Shown here piece after piece: positions 52,807 to 64,000 of a stretch of DNA of 64,000 bases. The stretch is from an uncultured Paracoccaceae bacterium (GTDB lineage: Bacteria; Pseudomonadota; Alphaproteobacteria; Rhodobacterales; Rhodobacteraceae), in contig CALIZF010000008.1 of assembly GCA_938028765.1 (NCBI GenBank), forward strand, positions 62,001-126,000, written 5' to 3'. A program made the translations under genes and the position numbers. Position 1 is the first letter of the stretch. Each line of letters starts with the position of its first letter. Below the pieces are notes generated by a model. The model searched no databases. It was not told the DNA's origin and saw only the letters and a list, made by a program, of their open reading frames with translations.

Positions 52807-53889
52807 ATGACGTTCGACGCGCGTGCGCTGACCGCGGGAATTCCGCCGTTCACGCTTCTCGCCACCTTCGGCATCGGGGCCGCTGGCGCGGCGGCCGGGA
52901 TCGCGCTGGCGCTGCCGCTCGGCGCGATGCTGGGCGCGCTGATCGCGGTCGGGGGCTGCGCGGTGGCCGGCCTGCGGGTGAAGGGTCAGCCGGTCGCGGT
53001 GCCGCAGGCCTGGCGGTTTGTGCTGATCCCCGTGATCGCGGTCGCCATCGGGGCGGCCTTCACCCCCGAGCTTGTGGCGCAGGCGCCCGCCTGGGGGTGG
53101 AGCGTCGCGGCGCTTGTCCTCTATGTCCCCGCGGCCCATGGTCTTGGCGCGCTGATCTACCGGCGGATCGGCGGGCTCGACCGCGTGACCGCCCATTACG
53201 CCGCGATCCCCGGCGGCCTGATCGAATCCGTGCAGATGGGCGAAGAGGCCGGAGCCGACGTGCAGATGCTGACGATGCTGCAGTTCCTGCGGCTGATCCT
53301 CGCCATCGTGTTGATCCCCCTGGGGTTCAGCGTGATCGAGGGCCATGCCGTCGGGTCCGCCTCGGGCGTGCGGGTGGCGGGGGCGGACCTGCCGCTGGGG
53401 CCGGCGGACGTGGTCTGGCTTCTGGTTGCCGCGGCGGGCGGCTGGTGGGCCGGGCGCAGGCTGCACCTTCCCGCGCCGCTGATCTCGGGGCCCATCCTCG
53501 CGTCGGCCGCCATCCACATGGCCGGCCTCACGCGCGGGGTGCCGCCCGACTGGCTGATCGTCGTGACGCAGTGGGTGGTCGGCACCAGCCTCGGCGCGCG
53601 GTTCACGGGGCTGACCGGCCGGCGGCTGGGCCGGGCGGTGGCGCTGGCCGGGGCCTATACGGCGATGGCCTTCGCGCTCGCCCTGGCCGCGGCGCTGACG
53701 CTCGGCGGCCGGGTGGGGGAGCCGGCGGTGGCGGTGTTCCTCGCCTTCGCGCCCGGGGGCGTGTCCGAGATGACGCTCGTCGCGCTGTCGCTGCAGGTCA
53801 GCGTCGTCTACGTCACGCTGCACCACATCCTGCGCATCCTGCTGGCGATCGGCTTTGCCCGGCTGCTGGCCGGCCACCCGGGGCGGTAA
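52807..53889 (+). CDS. AbrB/AmoA-like integral membrane protein
   Basis: The 360-residue protein has about ten membrane helices in two similar halves, each with a PLGAMLGALI or APLISGPILASA-like segment. The sequence AHYAAIPGGLIESVQMGEEAGAD-type motif (here YAAIPGGLIESVQMGEEAG) and its second copy LAFAPGGVSEMTLVAL mark the AbrB-duplication family, often misnamed ammonia monooxygenase or AbrB regulator. A transport role is likely but unproven. It stands alone between hisG and the cold-shock gene. Confidence 0.85.
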   Translation: MTFDARALTAGIPPFTLLATFGIGAAGAAAGIALALPLGAMLGALIAVGGCAVAGLRVKGQPVAVPQAWRFVLIPVIAVAIGAAFTPELVAQAPAWGWSVAALVLYVPAAHGLGALIYRRIGGLDRVTAHYAAIPGGLIESVQMGEEAGADVQMLTMLQFLRLILAIVLIPLGFSVIEGHAVGSASGVRVAGADLPLGPADVVWLLVAAAGGWWAGRRLHLPAPLISGPILASAAIHMAGLTRGVPPDWLIVVTQWVVGTSLGARFTGLTGRRLGRAVALAGAYTAMAFALALAAALTLGGRVGEPAVAVFLAFAPGGVSEMTLVALSLQVSVVYVTLHHILRILLAIGFARLLAGHPGR

Positions 53890-53892
53890 GGC

Positions 53893-53921
53893 TTGCACAC
53901 GGGTCGCCTTTCGCGCATAAT
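53893..53921 (+). promoter_or_regulatory. promoter of the cold-shock gene
   Basis: TTGCAC (53893-53898) and CATAAT (53916-53921) are 17 bases apart, a good sigma-70-type match for alphaproteobacteria. Transcription would start near 53928 and leave a leader of about 110 nt before the start codon, as in many cold-shock genes. Confidence 0.65.
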
Positions 53922-54039
53922 ATCCGCGCGACTTTCCCGCCTGTTCGACCTGTCTTCCTTCTGGCTGCGGTTCTCGATCGTGACGTGACTGCGCCGGGCC
54001 GCCGCATTCCCGCGGGCGGCAAGAAGAGGAGACATCACG

Positions 54040-54246
54040 ATGGCCAAGGGCACCGTGAAATGGTTCAACGCCACCAAGGGCTATGGCTTCATCGCCCCTG
54101 AAGGCGGCCGCAAGGACGTGTTCGTCCACATCACCGCGCTGGAGCGCGCGGGCCTGCGTGATCTGCGCGACGGGCAGGCGGTGACGTTCGACATCGAATC
54201 CGGCCGCGACGGCCGCGAATCGGCGACGAACCTCAAGCTCGCCTGA
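54040..54246 (+). CDS. cold-shock protein, CspA family
   Basis: The 68-residue OB-fold RNA chaperone has RNP1 KGYGFIAPE and RNP2 DVFVHI, and the start [13 protein letters not shown]. It binds single-stranded RNA/DNA and prevents RNA folding. AGAGGAG at 54025-54031 is a strong ribosome site. It is monocistronic, with its own promoter and a strong terminator. Confidence 0.96.
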   Translation: MAKGTVKWFNATKGYGFIAPEGGRKDVFVHITALERAGLRDLRDGQAVTFDIESGRDGRESATNLKLA

Positions 54247-54269
54247 TCCGACCGCCGGTTTCGGCGCGC

Positions 54270-54310
54270 GGGCGGCCCCCCGGCCAGCGGGGGGCCGCCC
54301 GTTTGCGTTT
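54270..54310 (+). terminator. Rho-independent terminator of the cold-shock gene
   Basis: A perfect 12-bp stem, GGGCGGCCCCCC (54270-54281) with 54289-54300, and a seven-base loop precede GTTTGCGTTT. It starts 24 bases after the stop codon. The rest of the gap to 54572 shows no gene. Confidence 0.85.
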
Positions 54311-54572
54311 CGCGGCCGAACCCCGGCGGAACGGCCGACCCTGCGGGCCGGACCTGCCTGCCCGATGCCCGCGCGCGCCTAACGGCCGCCGGCAAACCGG
54401 CGGCCGCCTGCGCCCCCCCTGCCCGCCACGCGCCCGCGGCTGCCGCGCAGACCCGCTGCGCGACCGCCTGCCCCGCATGTCGCTTTCGCACCGCCGGGCG
54501 TCGGACGGCACGGCCCCCGCCGGCCCCGCACGCGGCAGGAATGGGCTATCGAACCGCGGGGGAGACGCGCCC

Positions 54573-57065
54573 ATGAAAACCCATGTCCGTGCCCTGGTCG
54601 TCGGCGGCGGAGCTGTCGGCGTCGGGGTCGCCTACCATCTGGCGAAGGCGGGGTGGGACACGCTGCTGATCGAGCGGGACGAGCTGACGGCCGGGTCCAC
54701 CTGGCACGCCGCGGGCCTTCTGCCCCTCTTCAACATGGGCTACGCGACCAGCCACATCCACGACTACAGCGTGAAGTTCTACAAGGGCCTGAAGGATGAA
54801 ACCGGCCTCGATCCCGGCTTCTTCGTCGTCGGCAACCTGCGGATGGCGCAGACGCAGGCGCGGATGGACGAATACATGCTCTATTCCGCGACCGCCGAGA
54901 CGGTGGGGATCCCGCACGAGTTTCTGACGCCCGCGCAGATCCGGGACCGCTGGCCGCTGGTGCGGACCGACGACCTCGTGGGCGCGCTGTTCCACCCGAC
55001 CGACGGCTACATCAACCCCGCCGACGTGACGCAAGCGATGGCGAAGGGCGCCCGTCAGCTTGGCGCGCAGATCGAACGGCGCGTGCAGGCGGATGGATAC
55101 CGCTGGACCGGCCGCGACTGGGTGGTGACTTGCGCCCGGCTTGACGAGAAGGGCGGCCGCCTCGTGCCCTCGGGCGAGACGGTCGAGATCGTCGCCGAAC
55201 ATGTCGTCGTCGCCACCGGCAACCATGCGCAGCGCACCGCGCGGCTTCTGGGCCTCAACCACCCCGCGATCCCGGTCGAGCACCAGTATATCGTGACCGA
55301 ACCCGACCCCGCCCTGGTCGCGTGGCGGGCGTCGAACCCGCAGCATCCCGTGCTGCGGGACGCCGACGCAAAGTGGTATGTGCGCGAGGAACGGGGCGGC
55401 TGGATCCTCGGCCCCTACGAGATGGGCGCACCCGCCCGCTTTCCCTATGGCGTGCCCGAGACGTTCCGCGCCGATCTCTTCCCCCTCGACCTCGATCGGA
55501 TCGAGGCGGAGTACGCGAGCTTCATCCACCGCATCCCGTCGTCCGAACACGTCGGCCTCAAGGGCGACTACAACGGCCCGATCTGCTACACGCCCGACGG
55601 CAACCCGCTGGTCGGCCCCGCGCCGGGCTTGCGCAACCTCTGGCTGGCCGAGGGGTTCTCGTTCGGCATCACCGCGGCCGGCGGCACCGGGCATTACCTC
55701 GCGCAGATGATGACCGCGGGCGAGGCCGAGATCGACATGTCGAGCCTCGACCCCCGGCGGTTCGGCGACTGGATGACGACCGAATACGCCATGCGCAAGA
55801 ACGAGGAGTGCTATGCGCATGTCTTCATCCTGCACCACCCCGACGAGGAACGCGAAGCCTGCCGGCCCCTGCGCACTGCGCCCGCCTACGACCGGCAGCG
55901 GGCGCTCGGCGCACAGTTCGGGCAGGTGAACGGGTGGGAACGTCCGAACTACTACGCGCCCGGCGCGCCGGCCGGCTTCGACCACGACGCCCGATCGTTC
56001 CGCCGCGGCGCCTGGTGGCCCCACGCCGAGGCCGAGGCGCGCGCGGTGCGCGAGGCGGCGGGGCTGATCGACGCCACCGCCTTTGCCAAGCATCGCGTGG
56101 CCGGGCCGGGGGCTGCGGCCTTCCTCGACTGGTTCACCTGCAACCGCCTGCCCGCACCGGGGCGGATCAACCTGACCTACGCGCTAACGCCTGCGGGCAC
56201 GGTGCGCAGCGAATACACCATCGTCCGGATCGCCGCGGACGATTTCTGCCTGATCTCGGCCGGGGCCTGGGCCGCCTATGACGGCGACTGGCTGCGCAAG
56301 TGCGCCGAGGACCGGCGGGCGGATGTCGGCCATGTCGAAATCCAGGACGTGACGACGCAATGGGGCGTCTTCGCGCTGGCCGGGCCGCGGTCGCGCGATA
56401 TCCTAAAGGCGCTGGTGCGCGACGCCGAGCCGGAGACGGTCCTGGGCAACCGGCGTTTCCCCTGGCTGTCCTGGCGGCGGATCGAGCTCGGCATGGTGCC
56501 GGTCCGGGCCGTGCGCGTGGCCTATACGGGCGAGCTCGGCTGGGAACTGCACCACCCGATCGAGATGCAGAACCGCCTGTGGGACATGCTGATGGAGGCG
56601 GGCGCGGCGCATGGCCTGCGCCCCGTGGGGGCTCGGGCGCAGAACTGGCTGCGGCAGGAAAAATCCTATCGCGCCTTCGGCGCGGAGCTCGGCCGCGATG
56701 CCACCCTGCTCGAGGCGGGGCTCGAGCGGTTCGTGGACCTGTCCAAGGACTTTCTCGGCAAGCCGGCGATGCGGGACACCGGCATCCGGGCGCGGTGTGT
56801 CACGCTTCTGATCGACGGGCCGCCGGACGCCGACCCCTGGGGGCGCGAGGGCATTTTCCACAACGGCGCGAAGGTCGGCCGGCTGACCTCGGGCGGCTGG
56901 TCGGTGGCGTTCGGCCGGCAGATCGGCATGGGCTACGTCGCCCCCGCGCTGGCCGAACCCGGCACGCGGCTCAAGGTGCGGATGTTCCGCGACCTCTGGG
57001 ATGCCGAAGTGGTCGCCGACAGCCCGCACGATCCCGCGAACGCGCGGATCCGCGCGGACGGCTGA
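54573..57065 (+). CDS. dimethylglycine/sarcosine dehydrogenase-like FAD and folate-binding enzyme
   Basis: The 830-residue protein has an N-terminal DAO FAD domain (LVVGGGAVGVGVAYHLAKAG; about 1-370), a linker FAO_M-type domain (about 375-430), and GcvT N- and C-terminal domains (about 430-825) that bind tetrahydrofolate. TAGSTWHAAGLLPLFN holds the Trp-His pair whose His carries covalent FAD in dimethylglycine and sarcosine dehydrogenases. It would oxidise an N-methyl group and pass the C1 unit to folate. With the carnitine-to-betaine genes in this window it could act after betaine demethylation. ATG 54573 follows GGGGGAG; the 90 codons upstream in frame are non-coding. A DMSP-demethylase-like activity is a less likely alternative. 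Confidence 0.87.
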   Translation: MKTHVRALVVGGGAVGVGVAYHLAKAGWDTLLIERDELTAGSTWHAAGLLPLFNMGYATSHIHDYSVKFYKGLKDETGLDPGFFVVGNLRMAQTQARMDEYMLYSATAETVGIPHEFLTPAQIRDRWPLVRTDDLVGALFHPTDGYINPADVTQAMAKGARQLGAQIERRVQADGYRWTGRDWVVTCARLDEKGGRLVPSGETVEIVAEHVVVATGNHAQRTARLLGLNHPAIPVEHQYIVTEPDPALVAWRASNPQHPVLRDADAKWYVREERGGWILGPYEMGAPARFPYGVPETFRADLFPLDLDRIEAEYASFIHRIPSSEHVGLKGDYNGPICYTPDGNPLVGPAPGLRNLWLAEGFSFGITAAGGTGHYLAQMMTAGEAEIDMSSLDPRRFGDWMTTEYAMRKNEECYAHVFILHHPDEEREACRPLRTAPAYDRQRALGAQFGQVNGWERPNYYAPGAPAGFDHDARSFRRGAWWPHAEAEARAVREAAGLIDATAFAKHRVAGPGAAAFLDWFTCNRLPAPGRINLTYALTPAGTVRSEYTIVRIAADDFCLISAGAWAAYDGDWLRKCAEDRRADVGHVEIQDVTTQWGVFALAGPRSRDILKALVRDAEPETVLGNRRFPWLSWRRIELGMVPVRAVRVAYTGELGWELHHPIEMQNRLWDMLMEAGAAHGLRPVGARAQNWLRQEKSYRAFGAELGRDATLLEAGLERFVDLSKDFLGKPAMRDTGIRARCVTLLIDGPPDADPWGREGIFHNGAKVGRLTSGGWSVAFGRQIGMGYVAPALAEPGTRLKVRMFRDLWDAEVVADSPHDPANARIRADG

Positions 57066-57112
57066 GGCGGCCCGGGCCCGCTCCAGCGATGCCGCCCGGG
57101 CACCGTCCGCCG

Positions 57113-57463
57113 TCAGGTTCCCTGCGGCGGCGAGGCGAGCTGGTCCCAGCACTGCAGGGCACGCGCCGCATACATCAGCGCGGGCCCGCCGCCCATCTGA
57201 ACGGCCATGGCGAGGACATCCGCCATCTCGTCCCGCGTCGCGCCGGCCTTCATCAGCGCCTCGACGTGGAAGGCGATACAGTCGTCGCAGCGCACGGCGA
57301 TCGAGATGCCGAGGGCCACATACTCCTTCTCCTTCACCGACAGGGGCCCATTCTCCTTCACCGCTTTCGAGAGGGCGGCAAAGCCCTTCGTCGCCTCGGG
57401 GATGCTCCGGTTCAGGACGCGCAGCGCGCCCCGGGTGTCCTCGATCTTGTCTTTCCAGTCCAT
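57113..57463 (-). CDS. AhpD-like carboxymuconolactone decarboxylase-family protein
   Basis: The all-helical 116-residue protein carries the AhpD-type redox motif CxxC with a downstream His, in AVRCDDCIAFHVEALMKAGA. That motif fits peroxide or alkyl hydroperoxide reduction rather than lactone decarboxylation. ATG 57463 follows GGAGGG. It is probably the last gene of the minus-strand dnaE-FAD oxidoreductase series, 63 bases downstream of the latter. Confidence 0.87.
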   Translation of the reverse strand: MDWKDKIEDTRGALRVLNRSIPEATKGFAALSKAVKENGPLSVKEKEYVALGISIAVRCDDCIAFHVEALMKAGATRDEMADVLAMAVQMGGGPALMYAARALQCWDQLASPPQGT

Positions 57464-57526
57464 TGCGCCCTCCGTTCCGGTCGGCGCGGGCCTAACCGCC
57501 CGGGCGCCGCGCGGCATTGATGCAGG

Positions 57527-58597
57527 TCAACCGAAGCGCGCGGGGTCGAGCGCGCGGGCCACGTCCGCGCCGATGGCGGGCGGACGGCCCGCAGCAATGT
57601 CGGCCAGATGCGCGGCGGCGGCGGCCGAGGTCTGGAACCCGTAACCCCCCTGCCCCGCGCACCACAGGAAAGCAGGCGCGGCCGGATCGCGGCCGAGGAC
57701 CAGCACCCGGTCGGGGGCGAAGCTGCGCAGGCCGGCCCATCTGGCGACCAGCCGGGTGACGGGTTCGGTCACATGCGCCTCGTACCGGGCGATGCCCTCG
57801 GCCAGAACCATGTCGTCGGGCCAGGCGTCGTGCGGGTCGGTCGCATCCTCGTCGGCGGGCGAGACCAGCAGCGCGCCGGCGTCGGGCTTGGCATACCAGG
57901 TCTCGCCCGGGCCGAACAGCATGGGCCAGCGCGCCACGTCGAGCCCCGCCGGGGCGGGAATGCGCGCCATCGACCGGCGGAACGGCCGGATCCCGAGGGG
58001 GCGCAGGCCCGCCAGCGCCGCCACCTCGTCGGCCCAGGCACCGGCCGCGTTCACCAGGACCCGCGCCTCGACCCTCGACCCGTCGCCGGCGGTCACGCGC
58101 CAGCCGTAGCGCTCCCGCGCCACCGCGGCGACGCGGGCCTTCGTCCGCGTCTCGCCCCCGGCGGCGCGGATCGCCTTCGCATGGGCCTGCAACAGCCGGT
58201 CGGTGTCGATGTCCCAGGCGTTGTCGGTATGCGCCGCCGCCGCGACGTCGGGCGACAGGATCGGCACCATCGCCCGGGCCGACGCGAGGTCGAGCGTCCG
58301 CAACCCCAGATGCGGGCAGTCGGCGGCGAAGGCCTCAAGCTCGCCCGCGGTCGCCACCATCATCAGGCCGCGAGGCGACAGCACGCCGGCGGCCCGCAGG
58401 GCATCGCCCGAGGCGATCGCCAGCGCGCGGTTCGGCGCCGCGCCGTAATTGGGTTCATAGAGCGCGGCCGACCGCCCCGAGGCGTGATGGCCGAAGGCGG
58501 CCTCGGCCTCGAGCAGGCAGACGCGCCCCAGGGCAGACAGCGCCGCGCCGGCCGAAAGACCGGCGATGCCGCCGCCGATGATGCAGAAATCGAACAG
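57527..58597 (-). CDS. DAO-family FAD oxidoreductase, probable CTG start
   Basis: The protein has about 356 residues. The FAD motif (FDFCIIGGGIAGLSAGAAL), the stretch HHASGRSAALYEPNYG (as in D-amino-acid/D-arginine dehydrogenases) and the C-terminal WCAGQGGYGFQTSAAAAAHL are all in one frame. No ATG, GTG or TTG occurs before the FAD motif in that frame: the first is a GTG at 58384, 71 codons inside the gene. The best start is a CTG at 58597, just before FDFC, preceded by a GGCGGGG stretch. It lies 41 bases after dnaE. The substrate is unknown; D-amino acids are plausible. Confidence 0.75.
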   Translation of the reverse strand: MFDFCIIGGGIAGLSAGAALSALGRVCLLEAEAAFGHHASGRSAALYEPNYGAAPNRALAIASGDALRAAGVLSPRGLMMVATAGELEAFAADCPHLGLRTLDLASARAMVPILSPDVAAAAHTDNAWDIDTDRLLQAHAKAIRAAGGETRTKARVAAVARERYGWRVTAGDGSRVEARVLVNAAGAWADEVAALAGLRPLGIRPFRRSMARIPAPAGLDVARWPMLFGPGETWYAKPDAGALLVSPADEDATDPHDAWPDDMVLAEGIARYEAHVTEPVTRLVARWAGLRSFAPDRVLVLGRDPAAPAFLWCAGQGGYGFQTSAAAAAHLADIAAGRPPAIGADVARALDPARFG

Positions 58598-58638
58598 TCC
58601 GACACCCCGCCGCCCAACCGGGCGGTCCCTTCTCCGAT

Positions 58639-62121
<3,483 letters not shown>

Positions 62122-62340
62122 GGCGCGATCCTATCGCTGCCCGGCCTGCGGGCGCATCCCCCGAAATGCGGTGCCTGCGCGCCCGTCGCTGCGGCATTGC
62201 CGGGTCAGCCGACGCGAAGGTCTTGTCAAGGGCGGGCGGCTTGCCGATCTTTCGGCGGTCAAGCGCGCCCTGCCTTACGCCGCATCGGGCAGGGTCCGCC
62301 GGGGAACCGGCGCGCGGCGCGAACAGCGGCGCAGGGTTTC

Positions 62341-63705
62341 ATGACCGACATCACCTTCACGCTGAACGGCGCGCCCGTGCGGGTCGCAGGACAGCCGCCG
62401 ACACGCACGCTCCTCGACTGGCTGCGCGAGGATCGCAAGCTGACCGGCACCAAGGAGGGCTGCAACGAGGGCGATTGCGGCGCCTGCACCGTCTGGGTCA
62501 GGGATCGTGCGGGCGTGCGCGCGCTCAACGCCTGCATCCTGTTCCTGCCGCAGGTCCACGGCACGGCCGTGCGCACCGTCGAGGGGATGGCGGCGCCCGA
62601 CGGAACGCTGCACCCGGTGCAGCGCGCCATGATCGACCACCACGCCAGCCAGTGCGGCTTCTGCACGCCCGGTTTCGTGGTGGCGATGGCCGCCGCGCAT
62701 GCCCGGGGCGAAGCCGACCACGACACCGCGCTGGCGGGCAACCTCTGCCGCTGCACCGGCTATGCCCCGATTGTCCGCGCGGCCGAGGCGGCGGCGCGCG
62801 AACCCGTTCCCGCCTGGCTGGACGACCCGCTGCCAGAAGCGGGCGATCCGGGCGTGGCCATGCCCGAAACCGCCGACGCGCTGGCCGCCTGGTTTGCCGC
62901 CCATCCCCACGGGACCCTGGTCGGAGGGGGGACCGACGCGGGCCTCTGGGTGACCAAGCAGTTCCGCAGCCTCGCGCCGGTGGCCTTCACCGGGCGCTGT
63001 GCCGACCTCCGGCGGATCGAGGTCGGGGCGGACCGCGTCCGCATCGGCGCCGCCGTGACCCTGGCCGAGCTCGAACCCGCGATGGCCGCGCTGCACCCCG
63101 CCTTCGCCGCGCTGATCCGCCGCTTCGGCGGGCCGCAGGTGCGCGCCGCGGCCACGATCGGGGGCAACATCGCCAACGCCAGCCCGATCGGCGACAGTCC
63201 GCCGCCGCTGATCGCGCTGGACGCCACGCTGCACCTGCGCCGGGGCGATGCGCGGCGGTCCATCCCGCTCGAGTCCTTCTTCCTCGCCTACGGCCGGCAG
63301 GACCGCGCGCCGGGCGAGTTCGTCGAGGCCGTCAGCTTTCCCCGCCAGCCCGACCGGCTGCGCGTCTGGAAGGTGTCGAAGCGTTTCGACGACGACATCT
63401 CGGCGGTCTGCGGGGCGTTCCGGATCGCGCTGGACGGCGGCCGCGTGGCCGCGGCACGCATCGCTTTCGGCGGGATGGCGGGCATCCCCGCCCGCGCCCG
63501 CGCGGCCGAGGCGGCGCTGACGGGCCGCGTCTGGGACGAAACCGCCGTCGCCGCCGCGCAGGCGGCGCTGGCAAAGGATTTCCGCCCGATCGACGACCAT
63601 CGCGCCTCGGCCGCCTACCGCATGGCGGTGGCGCAGGCGATGCTGACGCGCTGCCTGATGGCCGACCGCGGCAGCGCCCCGTCGGTGCTGGAGGTTTCGC
63701 CATGA
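62341..63705 (+). CDS. xdhA: xanthine dehydrogenase small (FeS/FAD) subunit
   Basis: XdhA passes electrons from the molybdenum subunit through two 2Fe-2S clusters to FAD and NAD. The 454 residues have a plant-type ferredoxin domain (GCNEGDCGACTVWV), a second cluster domain (SQCGFCTPGF and NLCRCTGYAPIV), and an FAD domain (LVGGGTDAGLWVTK and TIGGNIANASPIGD). ATG 62341; its TGA overlaps the xdhB start. The 219 bases upstream, shared with divergent dnaE, show no gene. Confidence 0.95.
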   Translation: MTDITFTLNGAPVRVAGQPPTRTLLDWLREDRKLTGTKEGCNEGDCGACTVWVRDRAGVRALNACILFLPQVHGTAVRTVEGMAAPDGTLHPVQRAMIDHHASQCGFCTPGFVVAMAAAHARGEADHDTALAGNLCRCTGYAPIVRAAEAAAREPVPAWLDDPLPEAGDPGVAMPETADALAAWFAAHPHGTLVGGGTDAGLWVTKQFRSLAPVAFTGRCADLRRIEVGADRVRIGAAVTLAELEPAMAALHPAFAALIRRFGGPQVRAAATIGGNIANASPIGDSPPPLIALDATLHLRRGDARRSIPLESFFLAYGRQDRAPGEFVEAVSFPRQPDRLRVWKVSKRFDDDISAVCGAFRIALDGGRVAAARIAFGGMAGIPARARAAEAALTGRVWDETAVAAAQAALAKDFRPIDDHRASAAYRMAVAQAMLTRCLMADRGSAPSVLEVSP

Positions 63706-64000
63706 GCCTCGGCACCGCCCTGCCGCACGACAGCGCGACGCTGCATGTCACCGGACAGGCGCGCTATACCGACGACATCCCGCTGCCTGCGGGCACGCTG
63801 CATCTGTGCTTCGGCCTGTCGGCCGTTGCGCACGGGGTGATCACGGAGATGGACCTGTCGGCCGTCCGCGCCGCGCCCGGCGTGGTCGATGTGATCACGG
63901 CCGCCGACCTCGCCCGCCCCGCCGACACCTCGCCCGGATGGCACGACGAGCCGCTTCTGGCCGACGGCACAGTGCATCATGTGGGGCAACCGGTGTTCCT
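63702..64000 (+). CDS. xdhB: xanthine dehydrogenase large (molybdopterin) subunit, N-terminal part
   Basis: The gene starts with ATGA overlapping xdhA and runs off the right edge after about 99 codons. The visible part is the a/b-hammerhead domain: HDSATLHVTGQARYTDDIP, then AHGVITEMDLSAVRAAPGVV and the end TVHHVGQPVF, all typical of XdhB. The molybdenum-binding part lies outside the window. Confidence 0.93.
   Translation, partial: MSLGTALPHDSATLHVTGQARYTDDIPLPAGTLHLCFGLSAVAHGVITEMDLSAVRAAPGVVDVITAADLARPADTSPGWHDEPLLADGTVHHVGQPVF

Overview
The window is very GC-rich, tightly packed chromosomal DNA. Its gene content points to an alphaproteobacterium of the Rhodobacterales (Rhodobacter/Paracoccus-like). 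The best clues are a dcw cell-wall cluster preceded by a long mraZ leader, a small DUF1127 gene followed by four CCTCCTCCC-loop hairpin pairs (the CcsR arrangement known from Rhodobacter sphaeroides), a class II ribonucleotide reductase, a split MnmC, a carnitine dehydrogenase-thioesterase fusion and typical GC-hairpin intergenic elements. I see no rRNA, tRNA, insertion sequence, prophage or CRISPR array. Start codons are often GTG or TTG, many genes overlap by four bases (ATGA or GTGA), and two genes seem to start at CTG.

Layout. 1-1678 (minus): acetate kinase (cut by the left edge) and a MaoC-phosphate acyltransferase fusion. 1815-2552: membrane protein. 2549-12938 (minus): mraZ-rsmH-ftsL-ftsI-murE-murF-mraY-[DUF302-ACT]-murD, driven from a leader at about 12939-13216 that resembles UpsM. 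13468-14535: Mrp. 14800-15410: DUF1127 gene plus four CcsR-like sRNAs. 15464-20826: BenE-type transporter, two EamA transporters, mnmD, a divergent FAD oxidoreductase and an FMN reductase. 20860-25423: UvrD-type helicase and uvrB.

25627-33755 is a catabolic island. A minus-strand operon encodes a beta-keto acid cleavage enzyme, a lipocalin, carnitine dehydrogenase fused to a thioesterase, an acyl-CoA dehydrogenase, an NDP-forming acyl-CoA ligase and an enoyl-CoA hydratase. A divergent GlxA/CdhR-like activator sits next to it. Together they could turn gamma-butyrobetaine or crotonobetaine into carnitine and then glycine betaine. A dimethylglycine/sarcosine dehydrogenase-like gene at 54573 could act on the later demethylation products.

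34393-40996 is a three-gene cassette: transglutaminase-DUF2126, circularly permuted ATP-grasp fused to alpha-E, and a second transglutaminase-like protein. Its chemistry is not established and it is the best candidate here for an undescribed system. 41006-43803: BetI-like repressor, aminotransferase and a frameshifted methyltransferase remnant. 44093-49346: class II ribonucleotide reductase, DUF1489, phenylalanine hydroxylase with a divergent Lrp regulator, an enoyl-CoA hydratase-like gene and SlyX. 49407-52704: hisS-hisZ-hisG. 52807-64000: AbrB-family membrane protein, cold-shock protein, DMGDH-like enzyme, AhpD-like protein, FAD oxidoreductase, dnaE, xdhA and the start of xdhB (cut by the right edge).
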